Part shown: piece by piece, positions 23,019-35,148 of the stretch
How the letters are laid out: each line of letters starts with the position of its first letter
How positions within the stretch are numbered: the first letter of the stretch is position 1
Assembly: GCA_004352715.1 (NCBI GenBank)
Contig: SCFE01000022.1
Span: forward strand, 1,517,140-1,581,139
Origin: Hofstenia miamia
Lineage: Eukaryota; Xenacoelomorpha; Acoela
Direction: 5' to 3'
DNA length: 64,000 bases
The notes under the pieces: generated by a model
Told to the model about the DNA's origin: nothing
The model's database searches: none
What the model saw: the letters and a program-made list of their open reading frames with translations, nothing else
Program-made: the position numbers and the translations under genes

Positions 23019-23490
23019 GTGGATGCTATCAAGGCCTACTGTAATCACGTCATGGCGATTTGCATTAAAATTACCAAAAATGAGGCCACAAAAATACCTC
23101 ACTGCATACTAGGATTTGATGTAACAAGTTACTTTATGCAACCAATGCAAAGAATTAGCTACACATCTCTATCATTTTTGAAATGTTTTTATTCTTTGAA
23201 AACTGTATGAACTCCATTCAATTAAAATGAGGCCGTTAACAATAAACAAACGTTTTTCTATATATATCAAAATATATGATTTGAGGACATAAAGATCCAG
23301 GAATATAGACCTACTCAAGCAGAAATGTAGATTTAACTTTTCTAATTTGATATGCAACTTTTCTTGACATTGAGTTCAAGTTTTTATTTGTGGAGGACCT
23401 TAATTGTTTGGTGAACCCATTTTTTGTTTCGAAGCAAATGGAATGGTTGGAGGTCCATAAAAATGAAATGAATTGCATCCTTGGACAATA
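23019..23490 (+). repeat. interspersed repeat R, copy 1
   Basis: Matches 51712-52150 in inverted orientation with moderate divergence. Shared blocks include atggacctccaaccattcca (reversed here) and tgatttgaggacat. Reads as non-coding; family unknown. Confidence 0.8.
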
Positions 23491-23697
23491 TTTTAAGGTA
23501 GGCCTTGATGTTACTCATTCAATAATGATTTTTTATTGAAATCTGTCATGTATGACTTTTCATTATGTTCATCAATAAGACAGATTTTTTTTTGAAAAAT
23601 TCATTATTCTTTGATCTATGAACACAAAACTAATCGGTAGCAGCATTTGAAAAAAGTTAACATCACTTTTACAAGTATATGCCATTGACATCATAAC

Positions 23698-25445
23698 CAG
23701 GGGCGGATCTAGAAATTTCTGATGGAGGGTACTGAAGCTCTTAAACACGTTTTTTCCATTACATTTTTCATTCTAAATCTGATTCAATTTTGAATCATCA
23801 TAAATTTCTCTACATGTTACGATAAGAATTTGAAAGTTCTTGCTGATGTTCTAGTCGGACTTTCTACTATGGCGTTTTAATTTATATTTATATATAGATA
23901 CATCTATTTGTGGCCCCGCATTAAAATTAAATGTTTTGAAATTATGCACTATTAACAAAACAGAATATTGAATGGAGATACAGTATTACAAACATATTTT
24001 AGTTTAACAAGTACATATAATAGCAATTGTTAATTCAAATTGCTCCCAGTCTCATTTGAAATTGAAAAGTTAGTCCCATTTTCGTACTAATACTATCCCA
24101 TGTTTTTGTCCCAGTACTGCCAGCAGCCGCGCAGTAGTGTGGGTTCTGTATCAGGGCCAGCAATGAAACAATTGCCTCAGAACTCTATAATTTTTTGAAA
24201 TCTGACGAGAGAAGGAAACATTAATACATTGACTATTAGTTTTTCTGAGTTACTTTTAATTTGCATTGGTGATTGGTCAATCTATCTTTAGCGTTAATTT
24301 TCTTTAACATATAATAATTACAATTTCAAATTACTGGAGCATACAAAAAGAGGCCTAGAGATGAATGTCTCATATCAATAGTGTTAAAACCTGCAATTCT
24401 TAGCAAATCAGTAATTTGAGGATTGAATGATCTTAGCTGATTTAAAAATTTCTACACAGGAATGAAGTTGCATTTTTGTAGGTTTAGGATTGAAACTTCT
24501 ACTATGTAAATAGCATTAAGATGAAGGAGATGATGAATGCCTAATATTAATAGGTTCTTAAATGAAATGGGGAATTATTTTGTGCAACAAAATCTCAACA
24601 AATAATGCAAAAAACTGTTAAACATTTCAGAAATTCTTAAGAATTTGTTACAAAAAATCAGTGACGTTAGAATTGAATGATCTTAGATGATTAATTGAAG
24701 TTCTATGTAGGAATGAACTTGCCTTTTTGTAGGTTTAAGATCGAAATTTCTGCCATGTAAAACAACACTAAAATTCAGGAGATGATGAATCCCTAATATT
24801 ATTTTCATATGAAATAGGTAAATATTTTGTGTAACAAAATCTGAACAATTAATGCAAAACAGCGTTCAAAATTTCAGCAATTCTTAAACATTTGTTTAAA
24901 AAATACTAAAATTTTAACATAAAAATCAATAGTATTATGAATACATTTTGAACATCATTTGAAATATCATATGAGGGATTCCAATAAATCATAAGTATAA
25001 ATCTGTTTTTGCTAGAATTTTAGTTTGGCTTTCATAGGTGGGGACTTATTCAGCTATTTTTGCAAAAAAATGAAGCTTTTGGAAAATTTCTCATAACATA
25101 GAAGGACCTGTATTTTTGAAGTTTGATGGATTGTGAATGAAATGCCTAATACATTGGAATATGTTTGATATATTCTTAAGAATGTGTAAGATTATTTGAA
25201 AAAAAGTTGGAAAGTTTGATAAACTTTTGGCAAATATTTACAAGAACTGGTAAATTTTAGGGAAACTTGCAAGTTATTAGAAAAGTTTGCCAAATATTTG
25301 CCAAACCCTTGGATCGTTTTGCAAATGAAACGCAAAAATTTGACACAAATTTAGAATTTTAATGAGGTTACACAAATTCACTTCCGTTTTGCTTCCTCAT
25401 GGGGGGGACCGCAGTCCCATAGCTCCCTCCTTAAATCCTCCACTG
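23698..25445. mobile_element. hAT-type non-autonomous element, 1748 bp, perfect 8-bp TSD
   Basis: Identical octamers atcataac flank it (23690-23697 and 25446-25453). Terminal inverted repeats are imperfect: left caggggcggatctagaaa; right end, reversed, cagtggaggatttaagga. Same terminal type as the 7074-8154 element. No transposase recognised. The interior contains a tandem duplication of about 245 bp (about 24425-24660 and 24672-24900). Confidence 0.85.
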
Positions 25446-25997
25446 ATCATAACGTACTGTTCCTCTATAAAATACGTATATGACCAATGTTACGTTCATT
25501 TAGGATTAGTTGACTATCTTATCACCAAATATTGTCATTGTTGAAATATGACATTCATTATGAATTAAGAAACTAATTATTCCCCATTATTTTATCAATT
25601 TTATATTTATTAAAGTCTTAATCACACATAAATATGTATGCATATAATGAAGAATAGTATAGTCTCAATCTAAATGCGTGACCAAACTCATTTACTCTTG
25701 ATGTAAATATCTCCTAACTTGTGAACTGAATTAGTTCACTATTTTTATTTTTCTTCAATATGTAGTTAATACACACTGAATGAAGTTCTATTCAGAACTA
25801 GAGTCTATACATTACATAATTCATTGAGTGAATTTAAACTTTTTAAGAAATTTTCGGCAACCTAGCGCATCATTTGAAGGATTATTTGAAATTTCATTGA
25901 GATTTGGGATAACTAGCATAAAAAATCAAAAACATTTCCTTACGACTGTGTGAATCTCAACATCAATTTAGGCAAACTCTTCTTCTGGAATTTTCAG

Positions 25998-26073
25998 AGG
26001 TACAGCAAACAAAAATTATTTCCAACGCAATTCCGAATCAATCAATCGAAGATTTCACGGCAGCAGTAGAGAA
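25998..26073 (+). CDS. unidentified gene X, exon 6 (probable)
   Basis: 76 nt with a good acceptor (GAATTTTCAG) and donor (GAGAA|GTATGT). The frame ANKNYFQRNSESINRRFHGS-SRE leaves phase 0 and joins exon 7 (GLFDKSSNTYDDAEL) naturally, but it needs two bases from upstream while exon 5 ends in phase 0. Either a small exon is missing between them, or exon 5 splices straight to exon 7, which is also in frame. A tandem acceptor two bases later (at 26000) opens another frame, but that frame cannot continue through exon 8. Confidence 0.5.
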
Positions 26074-26276
26074 GTATGTTTATTTGCAACTCACGCTTTT
26101 AGTTTGAATGTTTTTTGCATAAAAATTAAAAGAGCTTATGTGGGCTCTAATAGTTATGCTACTCTACATGGAACATGTTTTTCTGTATATGAGCTTAGCT
26201 AAGACCTTATTCCATGAGATTTTTACAACATTTATTTCCAATCACAATTATTGGAAATGTATCTACAGTGATCTAG

Positions 26277-26277
<1 letters not shown>

Positions 26278-26310
<33 letters not shown>

Positions 26311-26474
26311 NNNNNNNNNNNNNNNNNNNNNNNNNNNNNNNNNNNNNNNNNNNNNNNNNNNNNNNNNNNNNNNNNNNNNNNNNNNNNNNNNNNNNNNNNN
26401 NNNNNNNNNNNNNNNNNNNNNNNNNNNNNNNNNNNNNNNNNNNNNNNNNNNNNNNNNNNNNNNNNNNNNNNNNN

Positions 26475-26505
<31 letters not shown>
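26278..26505. repeat. (AT)n microsatellite with assembly gap
   Basis: AT repeats on both sides of N bases 26311-26474. Confidence 0.85.
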
Positions 26506-26507
<2 letters not shown>

Positions 26508-27378
26508 TTTACTTAATTGTTCAGTTCTGCCTCAACTGAATTTCCATTATTTGAAATTCAAACAACAAGTTGCCACAAAAATATTTATTCTTCAAAAAAA
26601 TAATCTCATTGCACAGTATATATTAATGCTGATGTTTTAGCCTTGAGAATTATTTTTTGTGTATTTATCACTGTAGTTTGTAATTTATCCAAAAGTTTCA
26701 AATAATCTTCCACGCTTCTAAGTGTACACAGTTTGGATATCTTTTTATAATTTTTTAGTTATTAACTTCCTTTAGAAGGTAGATATATATACCTCTCAAT
26801 TCAGCTGTAGATGAACGCGTCAACAATAAGACATGTAGCATAGAGTAAGAAATCGATTTATTTAAATTGACAATAATACAGTAGGCGATCATTGTTTTCT
26901 CAAAAATTAAGTATTGACTGACAGTTCAATGGCTTGAAAGGACGCGTTATTTGATCAAATAGTTTGAGAACTAAGTTTAATGCTTAGCCTGAATACATGT
27001 GACTGTATATCAGTGATTTGTAAAGGTAGGTGAGGGACAAGTGGCGGAATTTTAAAATTAATGTACTGAAAAATAAAATATATCAGAAATTGAAAGAAAT
27101 GCAGGATATGGAGTTTTAAATAAATGATTTGTTTTGATTTTTTTGTTTTTTTTGTTTTTATTTAATTTGTCCAATTCTGAATGTGACTAGTCCAATCTTG
27201 AATGTGACTAGTCCAAACTTGAATGTGAAAAGGTATAGTTGACCATAGTAATTTATCTGTCATACTTTATAAACAGAAATTTTTTACTTTGAAAGTTAAA
27301 AAAATATTTCACATTAGGATAAAAATTAACAAAGTATTACAAATGATAATAATTTACATGTAAAAATGTAATTATAAT

Positions 27379-28000
27379 TATATATATATNNNNNNNNNNN
27401 NNNNNNNNNNNNNNNNNNNNNNNNNNNNNNNNNNNNNNNNNNNNNNNNNNNNNNNNNNNNNNNNNNNNNNNNNNNNNNNNNNNNNNNNNNNNNNNNNNNN
27501 NNNNNNNNNNNNNNNNNNNNNNNNNNNNNNNNNNNNNNNNNNNNNNNNNNNNNNNNNNNNNNNNNNNNNNNNNNNNNNNNNNNNNNNNNNNNNNNNNNNN
27601 NNNNNNNNNNNNNNNNNNNNNNNNNNNNNNNNNNNNNNNNNNNNNNNNNNNNNNNNNNNNNNNNNNNNNNNNNNNNNNNNNNNNNNNNNNNNNNNNNNNN
27701 NNNNNNNNNNNNNNNNNNNNNNNNNNNNNNNNNNNNNNNNNNNNNNNNNNNNNNNNNNNNNNNNNNNNNNNNNNNNNNNNNNNNNNNNNNNNNNNNNNNN
27801 NNNNNNNNNNNNNNNNNNNNNNNNNNNNNNNNNNNNNNNNNNNNNNNNNNNNNNNNNNNNNNNNNNNNNNNNNNNNNNNNNNNNNNNNNNNNNNNNNNNN
27901 NNNNNNNNNNNNNNNNNNNNNNNNNNNNNNNNNNNNNNNNNNNNNNNNNNNNNNNNNNNNNNNNNNNNNNNNNNNNNNNNNNNNNNNNNNNNNNNNNNNN

Positions 28001-28032
<32 letters not shown>
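27379..28032. repeat. (AT)n microsatellite with assembly gap
   Basis: AT repeats flank N bases 27390-28000 and run to about 30 bp before exon 7, so they lie next to its acceptor. Confidence 0.8.
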
Positions 28033-28035
<3 letters not shown>

Positions 28036-28063
28036 TGATGATAATCTACAAAAAATTTTCTAG

Positions 28064-28107
28064 GGGTTGTTCGACAAGTCTTCCAATACATACGATGATG
28101 CAGAACT
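28064..28107 (+). CDS. unidentified gene X, exon 7
   Basis: 44 nt, acceptor ATTTTCTAG, donor GAACT|GTAAGT. Phase 0 in, phase 2 out: GLFDKSSNTYDDAE plus two bases of a Leu codon completed by exon 8. Lies about 30 bp from a long AT array and gap. Confidence 0.65.
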
Positions 28108-28276
28108 GTAAGTAGTTATATATAATAAAAGCTAGAGTATATTATTACCGCATTAAACTTTGCTGCTTTGAAGAAGTTATAATGGAAGCAAAGATGAGAC
28201 GAAAATTTTTCAAGAAGAATCTTCAGATTCTGAAAATTAAGCAGGCATATTTATGGAATAAGTTATGGATTATTGT

Positions 28277-29614
28277 TAGGGATGGGAATCCCTACTGATT
28301 ACTGAATAATTCCAGATAATTTGACTGCCGGATCCCGGATAATATATTGTTCAATTATTACTAGGGCAACCGGAAATATGTCTTTAAAAAACAAAACATG
28401 ACCTTATTTTTATAACAAAATATATCGGAATTTAGTTAAATATGCCCTAAATATGGCCATCCTTTTTTCAAAATGATCCGTTTAAACAATATAAAAGCAT
28501 TTCTATTACTGAGAAAAATATATATAACAAATTCAAAAACTCTTACAAAAAATAAATCAGTGTTTTAAAGCAACTACTTCACTAAATTTACAGCACATAA
28601 ATTTCCTATTTATTATTATGGTTAAGAGTTCTTTTATAAGCTAAAAGTTTTCTCAACATCTCTCAACTGCAGCCAATGTTTCTTGACATTTTCATAACTT
28701 GACATGTAATACCGATTAAATGTCCATCCCCTTTCCTTCCATTACAGTAGTGAAACCGGGATTTTCTAATCGTGACTTCATGTAGGAGACTATTTTACAG
28801 GTATCATTTCCAAGATCAAGGGTGGGAGTAATAACAACATCTGGTGGAATTTTTTTACTCTGCCAAACATTGAACAACTTTGATATTTTATAAGGCAGCC
28901 TTAATTGAGCAATTAGATTTTCAACACTCATAAATTTTGCTTGAATACACATGACACAGTTCTGTAACACGTTCAAAATCCATGAAATAATAATGTATAT
29001 AGTTCCTTCAATATTTTTCCAGCTGCCAGCATATATGGCCACTCCTAGAAACGTGTCCACCAGTGGGTCAGGCCAGTTCAAATGATTTAATGCAGTCACA
29101 ATCCAGCATTAATTTTTAAGTTGTTTTCTTAATTTAATGAAACTATGCCAAAATATGACTTTTTGGCATTTCAGCCACAAACATTACCGTATTTTTCAAA
29201 AAACAAAAATATGACTTTTTTGACTTTATGACTTCCTATTTAACTTATTTTTTAAGCAGACTGCAAAATAGACCAAGAAGAAAAAAATATCAATTTTATG
29301 ACTTTTGGTTGCTCTAATTATTGATGAAAAACTACCTCATTTCTCAATTAATATCGACCTCTTTCGAATGAAAATAAATGATTATTAAGTACAATGGGCT
29401 CTGATATGTCAGAAAAACTTGTTTTTTCGCATGACAATTTCAATATTATGAAAAAAATATAGATTTTCCATGAAAATTCCATTTTTTTTAATCAAGTTTT
29501 ATCTCAAAATATGTTATCCGGTAAAATCCGGTAAGAAAGTTAAATTTTACCGGATACCGGATATCCGAATCCGGTTTTGTAATGCCGTTTTTACCGTATT
29601 CCGGCACATTCCTA
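28277..29614. mobile_element. hAT-type element, 1338 bp, perfect 8-bp TSD
   Basis: Identical octamers attattgt (28269-28276 and 29615-29622). Ends: left tagggatgggaatccc; right, reversed, taggaatgtgccggaat. Subterminal ccggat repeats lie near both ends (28328-28345 and 29515-29600), a usual arrangement of hAT transposase-binding motifs. Contains one open frame, 28716-29099, on the minus strand. Confidence 0.85.
28716..29099 (-). pseudogene. unidentified open frame inside hAT element
   Basis: 127 codons with no stop, carried wholly inside the 1338-bp hAT element. It contains LNWPDPLVDTFLGVAIYAGS, a hydrophobic segment WILNVLQNCVMC, LRLPYKISKLFNVWQSKKIP and LENPGFTTVMEGKGMDI. I recognise neither a hAT catalytic nor a dimerisation motif. 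It may be a diverged internal transposase segment or a fragment of a host gene captured by the element. It is unusually open for this AT-rich context. Confidence 0.4.
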
Positions 29615-29622
29615 ATTATTGT

Positions 29623-30533
29623 TCAATATTATTACCATTTAACTCGATTGCCAAAAAACCATGAAAATTATAATTTAAAATTAATTTTTTTACAATTTCT
29701 AATTCCAGTATTTCTTTATATATATACATGAAAAATTCTTCAAGCTAAATACAACAATTAAATTATTGGATAGATTAATAATGAATAAGCAAAAAGACAC
29801 CAGCAATCTAAATATATTTTGAAGTAAAAGGAAAAACACCGGTGATTCAACCTTAAGATGACATTTTTTAATGTCGAAAAGCTTCACTAATAAAAGGTCT
29901 TTTACTTTTAGTTCAAATGTATATAAATTTTGAATCAATAAATGTAAACATAGAGAATGAACATCGAAGCACTTTGCAAAAATATTAATTCATCCAATAA
30001 AATCAGTGAAAATGCGATTGGAGGATATAGTAACGCTGTTTAACTTTTACTACACATATTGAATGGAAATGTTTGCTAACTTACTAAAATATGCTGAGAT
30101 AAAACATTTACAAAATAGTGAAAACGATTGATCGAGAAAATCAATGTCTCAAATGATAATCTTTATTGCTTCGCATTACCTCGCAGCTATTTAAGGTATT
30201 AGGCATCAAACGGAGGAATTGCTGATATAATGCTTAATTAATGTAGTCGCTTTCTTCGTTTACGTGTATTCATTTTATTTCTAAATCTACAACATAGAAT
30301 TAACTTTATAACAAAAATTTTTTTTGCTCAGTTGCGTTAAAAAAAAGAAAAAAACTATCAATGACATAAAACTTCTTAAATATGTAGAAGTACACCCCTG
30401 ATTGGAAAATTAGCTTCTACATGCATTAATTGACTTTTACACAACATATATACGTCTAATTTTAGAAAGATGCTTTACACTAAAAGTTTTAATTTTCATA
30501 TTTTACAAGACACTTTGTTTTAAGCATGAATGG
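29623..30533 (+). other. gene X intron 7, AT-rich part
   Basis: No exon or element recognised. Confidence 0.5.
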
Positions 30534-30541
30534 TTTCGCAC

Positions 30542-30923
30542 CAGACATGTCAACGAGCCAAAATTTCTAGGCTCGGCTCGGCTCGTTTAAATTTTTAGTA
30601 TGTTAGGCTCGGCTTGCCACATAAAATCTTTCAATGAGGCTCGTTTCAGCACGGTATTTTTTTGAAAATATTGCGCTCTTAGAATTTTTTTACATCGCTC
30701 TCCCTATTTTTTAATAAACAATTCTAAAATATATTTATAAGAAAAACTTATTGAATGAAAAAATAAGAAAAATCTACATAATCAAATTACCAATCACTAC
30801 TATAAATTTGCTTTGCTTAAAATAGGCTGATTTTGAGCTCGCTGTATATCCAATACTCTGTTCAAGCTCTGCTCTGCTCGGCTCCCCTCGGTTCGTTAAA
30901 AGCTCAGCTTGTTGGCAAGTCTG
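30542..30923. mobile_element. CTCGG-rich hAT-like MITE, copy E1 (382 bp)
   Basis: Left end cagacatgtcaacgagcc; right end ...cagcttgttggcaagtctg; inverted. Subterminal runs of ggctcggctcggctcg on the left and ctcggctcccctcgg on the right. Flanking octamers tttcgcac and cttcgccc agree at 6 of 8 positions. Other copies: 54743, 58202 and 60982. Non-coding. Confidence 0.85.
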
Positions 30924-31134
30924 CTTCGCCCTAGATATTAAGATATTATCCTAGAAATCATTTACAAAATCAACATCCTTACAATTTGACTTAGTAGCGT
31001 TAATAACATTTATTTGTGAGACTTTTTTTACAAAAAAAAATAAAAATATACTTGCGAGGTATAAAATATTTCAGGCCTGAATGCTAGTGAACAAAAGTAG
31101 ACACAACTGAAAGGCTGTTAAAAATTGCTTAGGC

Positions 31135-31367
31135 CACGGTTAGACTAGTGATTAGTTCAAAAGTGATCTGTCACATTTGAAAGAATTGCACGTTTAAGCA
31201 CCCAAGATAATTAACGATGTGACGATCACAAAGAAATCGTGCGCAGGTCGATTTCCTTGTGATCGTCACATCGCAAATTATCTCGGGTGGTTAGACATGC
31301 GATTCAATCCAAATGTGACAGATCACTTTTGAACCAATCACTAGTCTAATCACTAGTTCTCACCATG
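31135..31367. mobile_element. foldback MITE with about 100-bp arms
   Basis: Left arm about 31135-31239, loop about 9 bp, right arm 31249-31367. Both arms share gttcaaaagtgatctgtcac and gatgtgacgatcacaa (inverted). The right end carries an extra copy of ctaatcactagt. No clear target duplication. Would fold into a near-perfect hairpin as RNA or single-stranded DNA. Confidence 0.85.
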
Positions 31368-31715
31368 ATTCATTCGTCTGGATTCCGATACTTCCCCAAA
31401 ATTTAAAATTATGGCAATGATACTAATTGAAAAATGCATTTTGATCAGCTTGATATTAACTCCTCATGCTAATTGTGATTTAAAATTTTGAAATATTTAT
31501 TTATTCGTTTTATTTTTTTACTCCAGTCTTACCCCCAATGTTTATGATAAAATATTTACTCGTTTCCCTCGATTTATCTGTTTACATGATATTTTATAAG
31601 TCAACCATTCCATTTTTTGGCTATGATGAGTAGGCTCGTCTCCAAACCACCTTTGATATATCATGTTAATTTTCCTATATTTTGAAGCAAGCCCTTTAAT
31701 GACTACCTACTTTAG

Positions 31716-31796
31716 TTATTCTCAGTTGATTGACAACATTGGATCAGAGTATGGGTCTACATCGGCAGCAGCAGATAATTTATCAATTTTGAAAAA
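31716..31796 (+). CDS. unidentified gene X, exon 8
   Basis: 81 nt, acceptor TACTTTAG, donor GAAAAA|GTTAGT. One base completes Leu with exon 7, then YSQLIDNIGSEYGSTSAAAD and NLSILK, leaving phase 2. Other acceptors or frames run into stops, so this phase is decisive and fixes the frames of exons 7 and 6. Confidence 0.7.
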
Positions 31797-33169
31797 GTTA
31801 GTATTTCTTTTTGATAGTCTTACAAATTCACATGTGTGTGTATGTGTGTGAAAATCACAATCTCATATCCCAACAGCAAATTCTCTTAATCCATGGCTTT
31901 GTTCAGTTCTTTACCAAATATTTACTTACGTAATTGATTAGATTTAATGAATTGACTTCGTCCTTCATATATAACAAACTGCGATCCACAGTGTTCATAA
32001 AAATATTTTATGCAGATTTTTTACATTACATTTAGTGTTTATTGAAGTTTTCGCATTCTATTTGTGAATTTGACACAGTCTTTTTTTATAAATGTAGGAG
32101 ATATCGTCTATAAAAGATAGATGATGGATGCAATTAACGATCTCGATTCCACATCTGACAAATATATGATTGCTATGGAAATTTGGAAAGGCACTAATTA
32201 CAGTTATCATGTGCTTCATCCAATTAATTGTGCAGTATAAACTGCGGAATGCAATAAAATAAATCTTTATAAATAATCTCATCAATTTCTTAAAGAATTT
32301 CCTGAAGTCTTGTATTTTTTATGTAAATATACTTCTTAAATTTGTTTATATATATTATATTTCAAAAAATAAATTCTTAAATCTATTCAAAATACAAACA
32401 TTTATATTGTAAGTCATTGTGGCTAAAATTGTAAATATTTTCATTCAAATTAGCAGTGCTTAGGAAATAGTAAAGGTGAAATAAGTAAGATCAACACTGC
32501 CATAGTTAACTCTGCAACCCATTTTTTAACTACTTCTATCGCATAATTCAATTGGCTCCGATAACGATTCACTACAAATCCCAAATCCATTTTTTTAAAT
32601 TTGAAATATATGATTTAGTAGTTATTGCTTAAATACAACACATTTATATTTTTGGAATGCTGTTCTAGACAATAATTCCTGTATTATTTGAGATGCAAGT
32701 ATATATTTGTAATTAAACCTGCATTTCATGCATTGGAACAAGATATTTAAGAGTTTCAATTAAATATCATTCAAGAAAAGTTTGCAAACAGAAATCTATC
32801 TACCCTAATATGAAAAAAATAAAAAAATATTTGCAATCAGTGCTTGTCATCAAAACTTTAGCATTGATAAAACCATCATAATGACAGAATACTTCAAAGC
32901 AATAATATATAAATCATTAGAAGTTTTTTTCAGATTTTATATCAATATATATATTTCATTCCATTACATAGAACATCTAAAATAAAGTGGTTCTTGATGT
33001 TTATTGATGAGTTTTATTCCTTTTATGTATTTTGAGATAGTTCTTAAGTCAGCTTAAAAAACCTAACTGATGAATAAATTTGATAACCATACATAGCGAC
33101 ATAAGGAATAAGTTTAAATAATTAGTTCTACCTGAAATGTTTCTTCTGAATCTGCAGCATGACATCAAT

Positions 33170-33214
<45 letters not shown>

Positions 33215-33242
33215 GTATACATATATATATATATATATATAA

Positions 33243-33281
<39 letters not shown>

Positions 33282-33292
33282 CATACATATAC

Positions 33293-33370
<78 letters not shown>

Positions 33371-34274
33371 ATATTTATTTATTTTGGGGAAAATTATTGT
33401 CTATCAACACCCCCCAATTGGCATGTATTTTAGCTAATATTGTTTTTTCAAACATAAATTTGAACATTGTCTTTAATATATCTTTGTTCTTTGGATGAAA
33501 AATACTAAAAAGAGTATTTTCGGAATTTGTATTTAGTTTATCAATATTTAGCAAAATTCAGTCAATTGCATACACGATTCAAAGGGGTTTTACTGTTAGC
33601 GGTAGACAATTATCATATGGGTAGTGGTAGCAGGTTCTAATGAACAAAGCCTTTGAAATTTTATGGACACATACTGTGAATGGGATGTGGCCTTGCACTT
33701 GGATCATGCCTAATGTTGTAGCAGCATTGCCTGCAAATGCATAAAAAACTCACAATATAATTTATTGCACTTTTGCTGAAATTTTGATTATTGGTGTTTT
33801 GTTTTTCTGGTGATCTATCAGCTTGTCTCTGATGTGTTGAATTTATTTGGAAAAAATTGATTATTTGGTGAAATATAATTATAACAAACTTTGTACATTT
33901 GTGCAGGTGAGCTTTTTTAATACTTTTGCAAATTGATGCATTATGCTAATTGGTCATTAGTTACTAGGGTCTAATATGTTTTTTTTTCTTATATAGTGGT
34001 GAAATATCGTTTTTCTATATTGGTAATAAGTGACTATTAATTAAATTTATTAAATACTGTGAGTGCTTGCCAAAATTGTATATCCAACATGTTAAGTTAC
34101 TGGTCCCATAAGTTTGATGATTACCAACCTTATTGACTACTTTTTTAAGAGCATAGTAAGAAACTAAGTTAAAATTAAACAATAGAACCTTAATTAGCAG
34201 TGAAATTAGCAACAAATTTGGCATATTTTAGCAAAGCTAATATTTTATGTTTTTTGTATTCCATTATTTTTTAG
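31797..34274 (+). other. gene X intron 8
   Basis: A short TG repeat at about 31832-31850, and a long AT/ATGT/ATAC array at 33171-33380. The remainder is AT-rich, with no exon recognised. Confidence 0.5.
33171..33380. repeat. compound AT / ATGT / ATAC microsatellite
   Basis: About 190 bp of alternating AT runs with ATGT and ATAC interruptions, fully sequenced, unlike the gap-associated arrays. Open frames here (IYIYIY...) are artefacts of the repeat. Confidence 0.95.
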
Positions 34275-34361
34275 ATTAAGTAAAAAGAAATCTTCTGCTA
34301 GCAGACCTCGTAAACTAGGAGATGGCATCCACTCCATTGAACCATCAGAAACTTCAAAACT
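34275..34361 (+). CDS. unidentified gene X, exon 9
   Basis: 87 nt, acceptor TTTTTTTAG, donor AAACT|GTAAGA. One base completes Lys with exon 8, then LSKKKSSASRPRKLGDGIHS and IEPSETSK, leaving phase 2. Strongly basic first half (KKLSKKK..RPRK), a possible nuclear localisation or nucleic-acid-binding patch. Confidence 0.75.
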
Positions 34362-34992
34362 GTAAGACTTGGAAATCCCTGCATTAAATAACCGTTGCAC
34401 CACTAACATTTTGTTCGACTAATTAATAACTTAAGAGACTATATAGGATTTTTTAAGATTTCAATGCATTAGAACAATTAAAACCAATTTTTCCTGGATG
34501 TATTTTAAGATATTAAGAACATGTTTTTAGTAGTATACATAGAAGCAACCATTAACTGAAATATGATTGGTGCATTTAAAGGGTTTTTTTCCATAACTTA
34601 AGCAGTCAAAATTCAGTTGGGTCTACCATCAGAATAGCGTAATACTCAAAGCAGAGCAGTTATATATTGGCCAATTGACATTTTTAATAATATAACCCTT
34701 GATTTTATTCAAAATCGGGTAGCTCGAAATAACAAAATACTCAATATTAGTCACTCAATTGAAAGTACAATTTATCAAACACTGCAGAAACGTTCATTCA
34801 AATTTGCGCACTGTGGAAACCAAGTCACTTAATTCGCCCAATTTAATGAGATCATTGATCACGTGACCTCCGAACAAGTGAATTAATTGCTGAAGGAAAT
34901 GAAGAAGTGTATACAATATGGATGAAATACACTTCAAATAACAAACTAGCAGGTATATACAACACTAGACCAATTGCAATTACATTTAGTAG

Positions 34993-35148
34993 GGTAGAAA
35001 TCATGATGAACTCAAACTACTTGATCATTTTAGCGACACGATTCCAGTAATTTTACAAAAAGCTTCCATGACTGCACTCGACACAACCCTGTCCGACCCG
35101 GATGCAATTCCTAAGTTTACAAAAAACGAAGAAATAAGAGATTACTAG
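34993..35148 (+). other. coding-like stretch in gene X intron 9, unassigned
   Basis: Open frame of 51 codons between two TAG stops. Contains LLDHFSDTIPVILQKASMTA then LDTTLSDPDAIPKF. Composition is protein-like and richer in G+C than the flanks, but no splice site or start is evident. Could be an eroded element or an alternative exon. Confidence 0.3.

Larger units (their letters stand above)
22896..25997 (+). other. gene X intron(s) 5
   Basis: Contains an (AT)n run at 22926-22944, the interspersed repeat 23019-23490 and the hAT element 23698-25445. The phase arithmetic between exons 5 and 6 implies an unfound small exon here (length 2 mod 3), unless exon 6 is skipped. I searched the non-repeat parts and saw no convincing candidate. 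Confidence 0.45.
26074..28063 (+). other. gene X intron 6 with two AT-array gaps
   Basis: Holds (AT)n arrays around N bases 26311-26474 and 27390-28000; otherwise AT-rich with a short gaatgtgactagtccaa triplication near 27180-27230. No exon seen. Confidence 0.5.

Noticed and set aside
26000-26073. Alternative exon 6 frame VQQTKIISNAIPNQSIEDF from the acceptor at 26000
   Set aside because: It would join exon 5 in phase, but the resulting phases at exons 7 and 8 run into stops, so the other frame is preferred.
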